The notes: generated by a model from the letters alone, not told the origin. 64,000 nt of DNA from Phlebiopsis flavidoalba (GCA_035772785.1 JAOCPU010000046.1:124001-188000); one strand, 5' to 3'. Shown: positions 47,448-59,940, counted from the stretch's first letter. Translations and numbers: made by a program.

Positions 47448-49410
47448 TTGGGGGAATCAGTAACCGGGAGCGACACCGACAGCGACAAAGCACAGTCTGG
47501 AGCAGCCACCAACCTTCTGTACGCTTCGACCACCGATCTGCACGAGGACGATGCCAAGGCGGAGAGAAGGCTTACAAGGCCTTCATCAAACAGTAACCCA
47601 GACTATCAACTCACATGGGAGACCTCTCGACGCCCTGCGACGGAGTGACATTTGCCCGGCTCGACCGAGCAGGGGAGACCTACGTGAGATTACAGGGTGG
47701 CTCCCTGTACCCGGACAAGTCTTATACGTGTGCACGCCGGCATATTTCTCCAGCGGAACGTCCTAGGAAACACGCACTCGAAGTCAACAATTCGTAAGCT
47801 CCCTCTCCGATCAACACTAACTCCCACTCGGCGACCAACATTAGATGAAACTGAACCTTGAACGTTTACTTCATACAGGTCGCAACTGTCAGCCCGATAT
47901 GCGACCGAGGCCTCGGCAGGCCGTTTTATCTTTCTTCAGGGCAACCACCAGGCTATACCGTAATCTTCACAGCCAATGCCACTGGCGGCGCTCTCAAGCT
48001 AGTTGGCGAGTCTTTCCCTTTCGCGGAGGGCAGTAGTTTCATCCTCGGCGCCGACTCCCACAACAGCGTGCACGGAATCCGACGGTTCGCAACTGAGCGA
48101 CAGGCCCAAATCCACTACCTCCAAGTCACTCCCTCAGTGGCGGTGTAGATGTCCAAGAGACGATGGTAACTGTCCCTCGTCATCTAGCCTCCGATGTGAC
48201 TCTGACCTCGCCTCTCAGGGACTGTCCTTGCTGCACGTTGCATCGGCCAATCTCAGAGCACAGGCCCCATCTCTGTTCGCGCTGACAGGCGGGCAATCAA
48301 ACGTCTCTAATACCAAGAATCCATTGAGCCTGATCAAGCATGCGGCGTCCTTGGGGTACTCTCACAACACTCCTAGACGCTGGCAGCGCTCGCGCCAACG
48401 TCTGTGATGTGGTCGCTCACCGAAAATCCTGTCGACGCGATGGCTGTCAGCTTCTACAAAGATGTTTTGGCTTCCCTACCGGTTACTTGGGTGTGGGCGC
48501 ACTCATCGCGAAGGAATCGTTCCTGGAGCAGCTAGAGCGCCCGTGGTTTGCCGGTGGGACTGTCGATGTGGTTCAGGCGCCAGGGACCATCCATACAATG
48601 ACAGCTACCCTTCACGAACGGCTTCGAGGTACAACGTCTTTGATCCCAACTCCCTTCTTGTATTTCACTCTGCGCGGGTCCGCCCTTATCGTCGCCATCC
48701 GTTTCATGTTCTGGTGCTCCCGAACCACGAGGCTGACCTTGATCTACAACAGGTACGGCACCATCAACTATAACAAATATCTGAACCTGACCAGCCATTA
48801 CCGATGGACTGCGCTTCCTCTCCGCGTACCTTCCCTTCCTCCCTCTACGGGCTCTCGACTCTCACCCACTACTTGGCGCACTCGCTCGCAGAGTTCCGAC
48901 ACCGTCGACTGGCACACGGGACCAGTCGTGCGGGTTTTGTCGCGGGCTTCCGCACAAACCCAGTGAGGGCCATCGGCGAGTCTGCGGAGACAGGCTCATA
49001 GTGGTGTCCTTGATCTTCCTTGCGGTAAGCACATCGATCAAGACGCAACGCATCACTCCACTGACAATCCCCCAGCAGCCCAACGGCGACATGCTCCCGC
49101 TGTCATTTGTCGAGCACGCCGCGACGGCGCAGAACATCTCCCTGCGCACACAGGGCTGCATGTGCAACCCGCGGCGGCGCTGCGGCGCTCCTTGGCCTTT
49201 GCTTCAGGACATGGCGCTGCTATACCCCGGCCGTTCGCATGCGCGAGTTTGAAGACACAGGTGGTGGCATGAGCTCGGCGTCGTCCGCGTAAAGCCTCGG
49301 CCTCGATGAAGTGGTGCGAGCAACTTCCACGATGTGTACCGTGTCCTCCGATTCGCCCCCCCCCCCCCGGTGCCCTTGCAGACGAGCAAGCGCGGGGGGA
49401 GATGTGGAGA
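47448..49410 (+). CDS. MoCo-sulfurase-like NifS-fold PLP enzyme, frame-disrupted
   Basis: Class V aminotransferase-fold protein of the molybdenum cofactor sulfurase family, which takes sulfur from cysteine with PLP. Pieces in order: ASTTDLHEDDAKAE, NPDYQLTWE, RLDRAGETYV then GGSLYP (the DYTGxxLYP start of the fold), AVLSFFRA, GYTVIFTANATGGALKLVGE with SFPFAEGSSFILGADSHNSV and HGIRRFA (47930-48090), LDAGSA/ALAPTSV, ENPVDAMAVSFYK with MFxFPTG-type PLP-lysine region (48430-48490), LIAKESFLEQLERPWFAGGT (48508-48567), PAITDGLRFLSAYLPFLPLR, LSFVEHAATAQNISLRTQGC with MCNP (the persulfide-bearing Cys region, 49100-49170) and NFHDVYRVLRF. I see no C-terminal MOSC domain after 49410, so it may be a NifS-only member. 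Frame changes occur in most exons. Confidence 0.75.
49356..49367. repeat. poly-C tract in coding sequence
   Basis: Twelve C in a row between VYRVLRFA and ALADEQARG of the MoCo-sulfurase-like gene. Confidence 0.65.
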
Positions 49411-52042
49411 TCTTTGGGAGGACCGCCCGGGTTGCAAGGGGCGGCTGCCCACTAGGCTCCGCTCGCTTGCATAGACTTTCCGATTCTCGATTCTTTATTC
49501 TCTATTTTGTCCAGTTTTTGTCAGTGCCGCGGTTCCTGTCGATCTTGTTGTGTCTCTGCCAGTTTTCATCTGTCCTCTGGTTCTCCCAGCATTCCTCATA
49601 TTCCCCGCTGTGTTCTGTTCCTTCTGTTGTCGTCGCATGCGTGTACTTGTACAGAAGCACATCGCCTTGCAATCAGTCTTTCCTTTAGTTCATCGGACCC
49701 TAATGAGAACCCAAATCCCCTTTGGTACCTGTCACACTTCACGTTCTGCGCGGAACCTGAGCCATACGCACGGCGCCGTTGCCAGCAAGTCCACCCAATG
49801 TCAGTTGTCACGTCATCCAACACAATTAATCACAGTGGCAACAAGCGACAATGCTAAAACGAGTGCCCATGGTGGCAGTATTGTGACCAGTTGACCTGTG
49901 TCATACGTCGCGTCGCGAGGCCGATCGCGGGCGACCGGTCCGAATGAAGTCAAGAAGGATGTTCAGGTGGGAAAGTGCGAATATGGGAAGCGGTGTGGCG
50001 GTGACTGTGACGGCATTACTTGGGCGGCTATTGGGAGGTGCATAGCCGCAAGTCAATGTCCAGTCTGTGGGGACCGAATTGTCAGAGACAATATGTCGCT
50101 ATGAGACGGAAGACGTCAAAAACGGCGGACGGTGCGTACTGAGAAGAGACATCTGCATCAGCACGTAGACCAAAGTAGTACAGACATGAACAATTGTTTC
50201 TAATTTCCAACGCTGCATGGCGAATGTAGCGGTTCCACAGAGAAACTATAGCTTCAATGAGTTGACTCCGCGCCTCGCTCTTGTCAACGGGCGGTTTGAC
50301 TGTATAAGGACTTGGGTAGCAAAGGAATCTCACGTTATCGACACGTTGAAAAACTCGCTGATGTATGGTCGGCCATCGGTGTTATCTTTCAAGCACGGAG
50401 TTTGGTCCCCAAATAGTCCGGAGACACGGAAATTTGATTGGCTATTTTTCCTAGCACTTGCACGACACGGCGAATGTTTCACTCTAAGCGAGCAGAAGGT
50501 CAGGGCACCTTGATGCACGATAGGAGCCACTGTACTGCAGAACTTCAGGTCCGTACAAACGGAGTTTAATGTCAAATGTAAGCCTTCCTAATAACACTTG
50601 TGGGCAAAAGGCGCGATGTGTGCGGGCATCGATTTGCGGCTCTCTAGCGAGTCTTTGGAGTTTGATTGAGCGGATAAGGGTCTACCAGTAGTAATGAGAG
50701 TGGCCATAACCAATGGGCTTCATCGTTTTTAAGGTTGCTCATGCTCGGGATTCGCTAGACTTGCGCCCAATCAAGAGAGGTTTCACTGACGCACACTTGG
50801 TATGACGGGTTTCACTCACGCATAAGATGAGCGGCCAGCACAGGATGTTGTGCATTGTATACCATCAAGCCAGCGAGTATATAAGATAGCAAATATATAT
50901 GCGTATGAGAGTCCAGGGCGGGGATGTCGTGGCGGTAAGGCCAGTATTTTTAAGCCGGCCCGCGGATGATTGTCACCGATTGGTGGGCTTATGTAACGAA
51001 CAGTTCGGCTATTTCCGTGATGGCTGCGTGCGCCACGAAGCCACGAGGCTTGGTTAGCGCGCAAAGCTCTACCACCACCTGCGACTCGTAGTTGCTCTCT
51101 TCGAATTCAGAGGCTGCGTGCTCCATGTCAGAACATAACGACAGTCGGTGAAAATATCCCCCTTTTCAATGGTTAGAATCAAGGTTTCAAATGCATTTTT
51201 CCGCCGTAAAAGCGCTGTCGGGCTCAACTTCAAACCAGCTTCAAGCTTCAGAAATTTTGCTCGAGGCTTCGCGATAACTCACAATCCGAGGAGGTTATGA
51301 TTCATTGCCACACCGGAGCATCCCACGAATGCCGCTTCTTTTGATGCGCTGCTCGTGCCGGGACTCAGGACAACATCCAACTGGTCCGGACATAGAAACC
51401 AAACCCAGGCCGATAGAGGGGTAACGCATTTGAGCTTCATAACATTACAGGACTGCCGAGGAGCCGAATGCAAAAGGGTCCTCTGCTTGTAAGGAGTCCC
51501 CGAGTCTGTGTGAAGGTGTGATGTTAGTATTTCCGCATGCATAAAACGGTGGATTTCATCAATGATGAATGCCGTAGTAGGGATGGGCCTTAAGTAATCG
51601 AGAGTGCATGAATAGACTTCGGGAGAATTAAAGGTGCGTTTGTCATACAATAATCACAAAACGTTCCCCCTTGATTTCCGTATGAGCATCGAGTCGAACG
51701 GTTGGCCGCAACGGGCCCATTCAGTCAGGCAGCCTCAGCAGAGGTGCCTTTGTGTAGGCATTCTCTGATGTCTAATGCTGACAAACCGCGGCCAGAGAGA
51801 GGAGACGAACTGTGAACCACGCACGGTCATATGACTCCACCGAAATGAAGCGGCGGCTTCATCATCTTGGCGGTGAGCCGGACAGGCCGTCCGGCATGTG
51901 AACAGCAGACGAAGCAAGCCAGCATCACCGTGGACAATAACACCGTTCCCCTACTCTGCCGTATAGAAGACGGTCTTTTGAGCTAGAGCCTTTACCCTCA
52001 GGTTTCCAAGTTGCTTGCCATTTGGCCACTCTCCCACTCACG
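49411..52042. other. 2.6-kb intergenic region
   Basis: Pyrimidine-rich at 49480-49640, the rest ordinary. Short open frames only; nothing recognised. The last part would hold the promoter of the first thaumatin-like gene. Confidence 0.4.
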
Positions 52043-52791
52043 ATGTTCTCTCGCTTTGTCTTTGTCGTCGGGCATTCGCCACTATTGCTGCGTCAACGTC
52101 AAGTACTAACCCTCCTAGACCCTTTTACCCTTCCACACATCTACTCATATCAGGTATCAGAACCATCAACGTCGGTGAACCCCTGCAGCAGTTCGATCGA
52201 TCCCGCCTTCTTCCCTTGCGGCGAGTGGAGGACTTGGAGGATTCCCACTCGCGTCTGGTGGCATCGCGTTCCGTGACTTTGCCCTCTGGGTATAGCGGCC
52301 ACGCGCATGGGGTAGGACTGGATGTGATAGTGCAGGCACATGTGCGACTGGAAGCTGCTCAGGGGTGTCAATTGCACTGCACCGGCAGCTGCTGGGACCG
52401 ACTCTCGCTCAATTTACCATTGACGGGTATAGTATGTTCAACCCGAGTCTAACTCTTTGCTGACATGCGTTATAACCATAGGTTTGCTAACCTCGGACTT
52501 CTTCAACCCCTCATGGTCGCCGACGGCTTTAACATTGCCAGTCACCATCACCCCCCGGTTCCCGGGTGTTACGTTCGTCTCGTCCCTTGCATCCAATGAG
52601 GATGGACAGGTCTCACCCTTTGAAACTTTAGGCACTACGGCCCCGGTTTCCTGCACCGAACGCTGGTGGCGATGGTATGTGCTGAAGAGATTCTCCATAG
52701 TAAAACGCTGACTTGTGCGTGGAAGGTAATGGATGTGGTGGCACTTCGACATGCCCCACAGGTACTGCGTATACTCTACACGTTTTGCTAA
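52043..52791 (+). pseudogene. thaumatin-like protein, copy 1, disrupted
   Basis: Thaumatin-like proteins are small, disulfide-rich secreted proteins; fungal members often act on beta-glucan. Starts MFSRFVFVVG and, shifted, AFATIAAS (signal peptide), then an intron ending ATCAG near 52153. Then DPAFFP, GGLGGF, LPSGYSGHAHG, RTGCDSAGTCATGSCSG, a broken GxTLAQFTIDGY region (GPTLAQFTIDG), an intron, TSDFFNPS with ADGFNIASHHHPP, and the C-terminal CGGTSTCPTGTAYTLYTFC with stop at 52789-52791. The Cys pairs of the fold can be seen but at least three frame changes break it. First of four tandem copies on the plus strand. Confidence 0.7.
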
Positions 52792-53565
52792 AATAGAGTA
52801 GCATGTTTCCCAAAGCAACTCTGTGTATCACAGTCCGCGAACGCAATCGTATAATCTTTCAAATAACAGAACAAAACGAATTGCACCACTAGGATCTTGG
52901 AGGTCACGACAGGGAAGCGCGCGTCAGTGTTCCACAAGTCACGCATTTTCCGTTGAGGAATCCTCGCCCTACAGCCGCAAACCCGGCGATGGCCGTGTAT
53001 TCACTTGCCATAAAAGATCGACATGCCAACTCGAACTAGCACTTGAGATTACATTGCGGACAAGGTGATTGGCCATCAAGTAGACCAATACGAATTTTTC
53101 GCAATTAGACAAAAGCCTGAACCTGTCCTCTGAACCATTACAGCTGTCCCCGGCCTGTGGGGAGGCGCAAACGTGTGAAAATTTTCTTCGGAGTGGGTAG
53201 ACACCTGACGGTTGATAGGTCACCAGTCATACTAGCACGCTATGAGATCAGCCACTGGTAGTGATGAAGAATTAATGGAAGGACCGAACGACCGATGCTA
53301 GCAGTGGGACGGCCTCCCCCTGCACTGAACTATGGGGGTCGCTAACTGCTGCACAGTGGGGCGTTAGGGTCCTTCGTTAGACTGGGTTCTTGTTCTACTA
53401 CAGTTTCTATATCATGGCCTCTAGCCCTCTGACAAATAGAAGCCAAATCATGTCTGGCGCTAAATGACGCGACAAAACCGATCGCACTCTTGCGATGCAT
53501 CCACCACAGCACCTAGCATCCTAGAGTCCATTGGATAGCTGAGCTTCACTACTAACAACATAGCC
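52792..53565. other. intergenic
   Basis: Spacer between thaumatin-like copy 1 and the kinase-like gene. No feature recognised. Confidence 0.4.
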
Positions 53566-54472
53566 ATGGATTTGCCGCGGCATCGATACAGAACCCTATA
53601 TAATCCGCCTGCGTATCTTCAAACCCCGGCCTCAGAGGTGCACGGTATCCCTTCGAGAAGAATCCCGCATGCAAACGTGCGTGCCACCGTCATCCGTCAT
53701 TTGCCCCGTTACGTGGAACCAAGTCGTTCTTTGCGAGCTTACTTCATCTCCTGTCGGGGCGCAGAAATTGTGTCATTACAACCAGGCTCCCGACTTGTCC
53801 CTTAAGCTGTTCGACCCCCGTTACCTTCCTCGAACTCGACGCGACTGCGCGCCCAGTGGTCGTACGCCACCGAGCGGGAGGCCTATCCGCTGCATAAAGG
53901 TCTCTTGACTCAATGGTGTGTCTCAAACTGGGGCCAGACTTCTCAGGTCTTGAGAACTGGGAACAATTCTACTTCCTCATGTGCAAGACGTTCCAGACCA
54001 GCGAAGTCGAGTCGTATCAACACTTGACACCCTTACAAGGCAACGCTGTCCCTATATTCTATGGCTATGGCACCCTTGATTCTTTCCGTTCTCGACCCTC
54101 AGCGATCCGTTCACACCCACCAGCCATCCTAATCGAGTACATCGAGAACGCGGTCACCCTGAGAGACGTCGACATACGCACGGTAGACCCCCCGCTCTCC
54201 TACAATCGCTCATCAATGCAGTAGACAGAACGGGGGAACTGGGAGCCAACAACAATGACCTGAACCCTGGTAACTACTTGTTTGCTCCTGCACACAAGCC
54301 GACTCGCATATTATTGATTGACTGGGCGAACGCTGGACTCAGAGATTCCCCCGAATCTGATGCAGAATGGAACGAGTATGTTCGTGGTAACGGAGCTGTA
54401 AGAGAGACAAAACGGGTGCTAAAGTTGAAGTTTCAAGCTCTTGGACTACCAGCTCCTGACTGTTGTATGTAG
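53566..54472 (+). pseudogene. aminoglycoside-phosphotransferase/protein-kinase-like protein, disrupted
   Basis: Resembles the small kinase-like proteins common in Agaricomycetes. LKLFDPRYLPR (about 53798-53830) holds the nucleotide-binding Lys. ENWEQFYFLMCKTFQTSEVE with SYQHLTPLQGNAVPIFYGYG (53950-54070) is the hinge-side helix and strand, and PPAILIEYIENAVTLRDVD follows. The catalytic loop reads NNNDLNPGNYLF (about 54248-54285), where His-x-Asp is expected at the first Asn. ILLIDWANAG (about 54310-54340) is the metal-binding Asp motif. The tail SDAEWNEYV ends with a stop near 54472. The 5' part (53566-53900) is out of frame. The lost His and frame breaks point to an inactive copy. It interrupts the thaumatin-like array. 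Confidence 0.65.
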
Positions 54473-54923
54473 CTGGCGCGCGTCGGTACCCGTACTAGTA
54501 GTCAGCGCATATACATAACGATCAAGCCGAATATTCATCATGATCAAATCCAAGAAAGACGGGCTGAGCGAAGCCGCGCTACATCACGACTCAATCCTCC
54601 ACATATGTCACCATGCCCCGCCCTATGCTCACGAGAGCCTTGGACTCTCTAGTTCCGCTCAGAGTGCATGTGCTAGCCATCAGAGCGGGGAGCGCATCCC
54701 GACGCACCATCAATGCCAGTGTTGTTGGCCCCGCCTCAAGGGTACGGGCCCGCCTTTTTGCGCTCAACTACCTCCATAATGCTCATGTATAGCGTAAATC
54801 GGGCCGCCATCATCTTCGGTACGGCCACTTGTCACCGGATGGCGCATGTCAGACGGCCGAACCGAGAGCGCGTCGCGTCGTGACCCTGGCTAGGCAGGCA
54901 ACGACGTCTCCCCCCCCCGGAGG

Positions 54924-54930
54924 TATATAA
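54924..54930 (+). promoter_or_regulatory. TATA box of thaumatin-like copy 2
   Basis: TATATAA, 86 nt before the ATG at 55010, preceded by a C-rich stretch and followed by a pyrimidine-rich leader. Confidence 0.6.
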
Positions 54931-55009
54931 GGGGCCGATGAGTCTACAGCCTTCACTAGGTATCTGAGCTCGACCTACCATTCAACACCCCACTGTATCC
55001 CAGCCCAGA

Positions 55010-55746
55010 ATGCTGTCTCGCGTCACTCATATGATCGGTGCTCTTGCGAGCATCGCTGCTGCCGCGTCAGTCGCTGCTTTCTCTGCTCCCCACAATCACT
55101 ACGCTAACACCTGCTTTCAGCAATGTCACAGTCGTAAACTCCTGCGGAGAAGATATCTGGCCTGCCTTCTTCCCTCCTTGTCAACGGCGGGGACCTTGGA
55201 GGCCTTAAGCTTACCGAGAACGACTACATCACGGTCTCTCTCCCGGACGGCTATAGCGGCCGTATCTGGCCTCGCACAGGATGTGACGAGTCTGGAAACT
55301 GCGAGACTGGTGGCTGCCAAGGAGGCATTAACTGCACCGCGCCCGCCGCTGGTGGCCCAACGCTTGCTCAGTTCACTATTGATGGGTACGTTGCGTTTTT
55401 CTATCAAGAAACCTTCCTCAATACTATGCTTCTTGTAGCTTTGCGAAATTCGATTTACTTCGGACCCTCTGCTATCGATGGCTTCAACGTACCGGTTGCC
55501 ATCACGCCTGATTACGGCGTCGAGTGTGAGCTAGGTCAGAACATCTTCATCGCATATGACTAATGATTTGAGCGCAGGCAACATAGGGCCGAAGATTTGT
55601 GTTGGGCCGAAAGAAGGTGAAGAACATGTTTTCTTTCAATTTTCCTTTTTAACGATGTGTCCAAACTTCTACTAGGTGATGGCTGCGATGAAACATTCAC
55701 CTGTCCTACAGGTATTCACTACACAGTGGGCTTCTGCCATAGCTAG
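55010..55746 (+). CDS. thaumatin-like protein, copy 2
   Basis: The best-kept member of the array. Signal peptide MLSRVTHMIGALASIAAAAS to about residue 25, then (after a frame change near 55100) NVTVVNSCGEDIWPAFFP, NGGDLGGLKLTENDYITVSL, PDGYSGRIWPRTGCDESGNC, ETGGCQGGINCTAPAAGGPT and LAQFTIDG, an intron, FGPSAIDGFNVPVAITPDYG, a second intron, and DGCDETFTCPTGIHYTVGFC ending HS with stop at 55744-55746. The conserved RTGCD and DGFNVP motifs and the Cys set of the thaumatin fold are present. The short overall length fits small fungal members. Only one or two frame breaks, both in the 5' part, so this copy may be functional if those are sequence errors. Confidence 0.8.
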
Positions 55747-57181
55747 GACAATTACTACATTACTATGACTTAATACCACGGATGAATTTGAACTGTCGCA
55801 CTGTTCTATCAACGGCAATGCTCACGTCGTAGCACTCTCACGGATGGCCTCAAACCATTCGTAACCCGAAAATATCAAAAAAAGCCATTCCAGAAGTTGT
55901 TCGGCTTCACTTTAGACCTCCTGTGGCCGTTAAGACTCACCACACCCTTCACAATAAGGATAAATTTGAATACGCCTCCAGAGTCGAACGCCGGCAGCGT
56001 GGTCGTTGGGCCTCCCAGGTAAGTAGCTCCCTTGCCACTCCACTGGTATGGTGCATCACGACGGCTCCTAATGTGTGAATATCAGAGAAATCTTCTCGGC
56101 GCGCCGTCTTGAAAGCCGTACCATCTTCGCAAACGGGAGTCGTTCTCAAGCTGGTAGTAGAGGATCATCATCCTACCGCCGCCGCCGAGGGGCAGGTTCA
56201 ATTTTGAATGAACAAAGACGAGCTTTGGAGTGGAGCCGTGGGATGCTTTGATGCGCCACGAAGGGGAAACGGCGGCACGTCCCGGAGACGCATCGGACCC
56301 GGTCGACCCACCACCTGACGCGAGATTCTGGTCGGTGAGCGACACGCCTGTACGCGCACACTTACAAATTTCAACATCCTTACAGTTTGACTGCTTTTTA
56401 TGCCGAATTAAAAACGAAGTGGTAATACAACCTGCTCTGAGGCCTTCAATTTTGAAGCGTTCAATCGCACTCTGAATCCCATCACTCCTAATGGGAATAT
56501 TAATTAAGCTTCCTACCTTTTAGGTTAAACTTTACCTGTGGTTATTCCTTTGGTTTCATCTAGTTTCCCGCGACGAGCATCACTTACGGCAGACTTTGCA
56601 GGTTGAGGGCATGAATGGCCCCTCATCGGAACTTGCCACGATGACCATCGTGACGAGCACCAAAATGCTGTGTAAAGCACCCACCTACGTGCCGGAAGAA
56701 CACTGTTAGTGTATCTATGATACTAAAAATGTTTAAAAAAACGAAAAAAAAATGCTTGCTCATCTCATTCAAAGGATAAAACCTGCCAGAGTCCACAGAA
56801 GTAGTGATAGCGATATACTACTATGTAGTATCAATAGCACGGTCCAGAAGAGCTCTACTTTGTCACCTCGTAACGTGCGAGTTGAGTGGTATCATCGGTT
56901 ACTTAAACCCTTAGGATCAAGAAAAATTCAGAGCTCGTGGTCACCGTCCATCTATCTAGGGCTGGTCGCATCATCGTGCAAAGCCGGGGAAGTTTCAAGT
57001 ATGTATGCAGCGGGTAACTAACGACGCGGCCGGTGGAGTATTGCCTGCTTTATGGAGTATTATTATATTGACCGCAAGCTTATAAAAAGCTTCAAGCTGC
57101 AGGCTCATGCACTTCAGACCCTCCAGTCCACTCTAAGTTTCGTCGCCCCTCACAAGAGCTCCAAGACAAAGTCTTTGCATT
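55747..57181. other. intergenic
   Basis: Minus-strand open frames at 55949-56345 match nothing known. AT-rich at 56460-56760. No feature recognised. Confidence 0.35.
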
Positions 57182-57900
57182 ATGTTTTCTCGTGCTGCAC
57201 TCATTGCTTTGACCTGCCGCGAATGTGTAGCCATTGCTGAGTGAGTCTCCATTTCTGGTCCCTCCTTCTTGTCCGGTTACATTGTGCTAATTACTCTTGA
57301 CGCAGTAATGTTCTGATTTCGAAACTCTGCTCGATGGACATTTTGTTTGGCCGGGAATTTTTTCCCGCCGTTGCTAACGAGGGTGCGCTCGGGAGGCTTC
57401 AGCTCGCTGCAGTCGACGGGCAGCGCAGCATCACTTGCCCCAGGGATACAGCGCAGGCCGCATTTGGGACGAACGGCTTGCGATGATCATGGCCTCTGTA
57501 GCTCTGGGAAACTTGTCCGGGCGGCATCAAGTTGCACTCAGCCCGGCCCCCGCAGGTCCTACCTTGCTGCAATTTACCATTGGCGGGTACGTGAAGTCAA
57601 ACAAACATGTTCTACTATTTGGTTTGATCTGACCCTTGATCTTATAACGATTCTAGCTTCGAAGGCAATGACTTTTTTGGGCCGTCCGTCGACGATGGCT
57701 TCAATATGCAATCGAAATTTCTACAAGCGACGACCTGTATGTTTAAGGGACTTCTGCCTACGGCGAACGTACTGATGCATTCTCCTAGGTCCAATCGAAT
57801 TAACTGGCTGCGGAGACGCGGTAAGGAGACGGTACGTTAGAAACAAACTTGCGCTTTTATCAGCCTTGTCAAGAAGTTGCTGAGTGCTCCTTAGGTCGTC
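57182..57900 (+). pseudogene. thaumatin-like protein, copy 3, disrupted
   Basis: Starts MFSRAALIALTCRECVAIAE (signal peptide, like copy 1), then an intron with donor GTGAGT at 57241 and acceptor GACGCAG near 57306. Next come NVLISKLC, the FPAVANEGALGR piece, LQLAAVDGQRSITCPQGYSA, GRIW, RTACDDHGLCSSG, PGPRRSYL with the out-of-frame partner GPTLLQFTIGG, an intron, and FFGPSVDDGFNM. The C-terminal Cys segment is not clear. Two or more frame changes in the middle exon. Confidence 0.65.
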
Positions 57901-59355
57901 TGTGCGGTCAGACTTCGTCTTGCATAACTGGTACAACCATACACCGTGACAATAGCGCGGCAAGACGCAACTTCCTGAGGAGTTTGTATTGAGCAAAGGG
58001 ATCACGTCAACCCGTCTTTCCGACATGAAGTTTCCTTTCCGTAAGATTCGCGTGTTATTGGCAGAAGAGTTACTATTGGAGAAAATATGAACAGAGTTAA
58101 CTCCGGAATTCAGAGAAGATTTAGTAAATATCCCACTTTGTGATGATATATCGAGCGCGAGACAAAGTATCATGTTACTTCCCGATCATAAGTGACTTCA
58201 AGACAGATGTGTGGGTATCAAAGGACCCATTTTAGTATCGAGGTTTTCGGCCCCACTAGCAGCAGTATCGTTGAGCATGACTCGTCAGTGTGTTAATCTT
58301 CGAGTAGGTACGTGATCGGGGTTACCCTACAGGCATTAAAAAAATTGCATATTATATCCGTCTCCTTCGCCGACATGTGGTGAAGCGCAGGTGAGAGCGT
58401 GTGGCACGCAAAAAGCCTTCGGACTCGGAACTTTCCGAAGAGGGCCGAATTATGTGACTCGCTGTGCGGGCGCTACAGAGGAGCACTTGGCAGCGCGCGG
58501 AGCTACGTGACCACCATTGTTTCCGAAAGCTCGACCTTTGTCCTGAACCACTCTTCAGGGCGATATTTGACGCGCACACAGAACACGTATGTCTCACACA
58601 AAACGTTGGAAACATCGATGGTGATATAGGCCACATGGACTGTTGACAGAAGAGCAAGTCAGTCACCTCCAAAACGACTCCATCACCTGGGCGCTCCGAC
58701 TTGAGATGCTTCATAGTGTGAGTTCCGTCTAACTGTTTGTCTAATGGCAAGCATATATTTCAAAAAACAATCGTTTTAAGACTTTTGAAATCCTTGTTAC
58801 AGACCTCAGGAAAGTCCTATTGACTCTACTTCGAGCTCTCTCGACGGCAGACCACTATGCGGACGAGCGCACGCAGGAAACAGTTACTCCGAACATTTCG
58901 TGGCGCGTTCGTGCTTCGTCAGTCAACACCAACAACAACCTTGAATTCTGCCGACGCAATGGGCAACTGAGCTGAAGATGATTCGCTTCAGACGGGCCAA
59001 TTCCAGCATTCAGTAATTGTCTAAGCTCAGTGCCGAGGGAAATCGGGGCGCGGCATATACCAATCGCCGTAGTGGTCCTAGGGGAGGGAGTTGGTTGCAT
59101 CATCCGCACGGAGGAGAGAAGTCCTCGCGGCGAATGTGGAGCAGCAGGCGAGCTCGCTACGGCGGACTCTTGTCCGTTGGCTAAGAAGAGCACAAGGTGG
59201 CTAAGACCAATTTGTGCCATATAAGGATGTTCAATCACATTGCTTCAAAAAACCTGCAGACCTGGCCTCAGTGTAAACCTTGCACAGCAGTTGAAGGACA
59301 CCGCGACTTCCAAATGCCACTCATTCTTTAACACGCCGCTCTTGCCCATCTATCA
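57901..59355. other. intergenic
   Basis: Open frames on both strands (for example 58352-58750, -) are mutually overlapping and match nothing known. Confidence 0.35.
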
Positions 59356-59384
59356 TTTTTTTTCTTTTTTTTTTTTTTTTTTTT
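59356..59384. repeat. poly-T tract
   Basis: 29 bases, all T except one C at 59364, directly ahead of the first exon of thaumatin-like copy 4. It could be a promoter dA/dT tract or the A-tail of a reverse-strand insertion; no target duplication was found. Confidence 0.6.
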
Positions 59385-59389
59385 GACGC

Positions 59390-59940
59390 ATGTACATGGC
59401 TACTGCTGCGTAAGCTCGCACTTGTTGCACCGCAGCTTGAACTTTAGTTATAAGTAAATATATCTCATACCACAGTTACCGTTCATCCTGTCGTCAAATT
59501 CTGCTCAGACACCGGGTATATTTCCACAGGCATTTTCCCCGCCGCAAATGATGGGAAGCACTCGGAGGCTTCGAGCTCGATCCACTCGATGGCGAGCGTA
59601 CCTTTACCTGCCCCCAGGGTACAGCGGAACGCATCTGGGGACGCACTGCCTGCGACAGCAGTGGCAACTGCCAGACCTGGTACCTGCCCTGGAGGGATCA
59701 ACTGCACTGGACCCGCTGCAGGCCGGCCCTACTCTTAGGCCCATGTTCACCATTACTGATTGGTACGCAAGCATCGAAATTCTAAGCTAAGTATGCGTGT
59801 CCCTCTAAGCTGACGTTATAAACACACGTAGCTTCAACCATAAGACTGTCTTCGGAGTTTCCGGTCGTTGACAGGCCTTCAACGTCGCCGTCTCTATCAC
59901 TACAGACTCCCGCTGATACGTGAACGCTCCTCTCACCTAA
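59390..59940 (+). pseudogene. thaumatin-like protein, copy 4, disrupted
   Basis: A short first exon (MYMATAA before a GTAAGC donor) and an acceptor near 59475 lead to VTVHPVVKFC, GIFPAANDGK, the GFELDPLDGE-like piece, PPGYSGTHLG and, shifted, RIWGRTACDSSGNCQTW, CPGGINCTGPAAG, then GPTL-type remains and an intron, FNHKTVFGVSG and QAFNVAVSITTDSR. It follows the same exon order as copies 2 and 3. At least three frame changes; the C-terminal Cys segment is missing or unrecognised. Confidence 0.65.

Noticed and set aside
48340..48966. 208-codon open frame on the plus strand
   Set aside because: Only parts of it (LIAKESFLEQLERPWFAGG) are the true frame of the MoCo-sulfurase-like gene; the rest is a shifted reading of the same exons.
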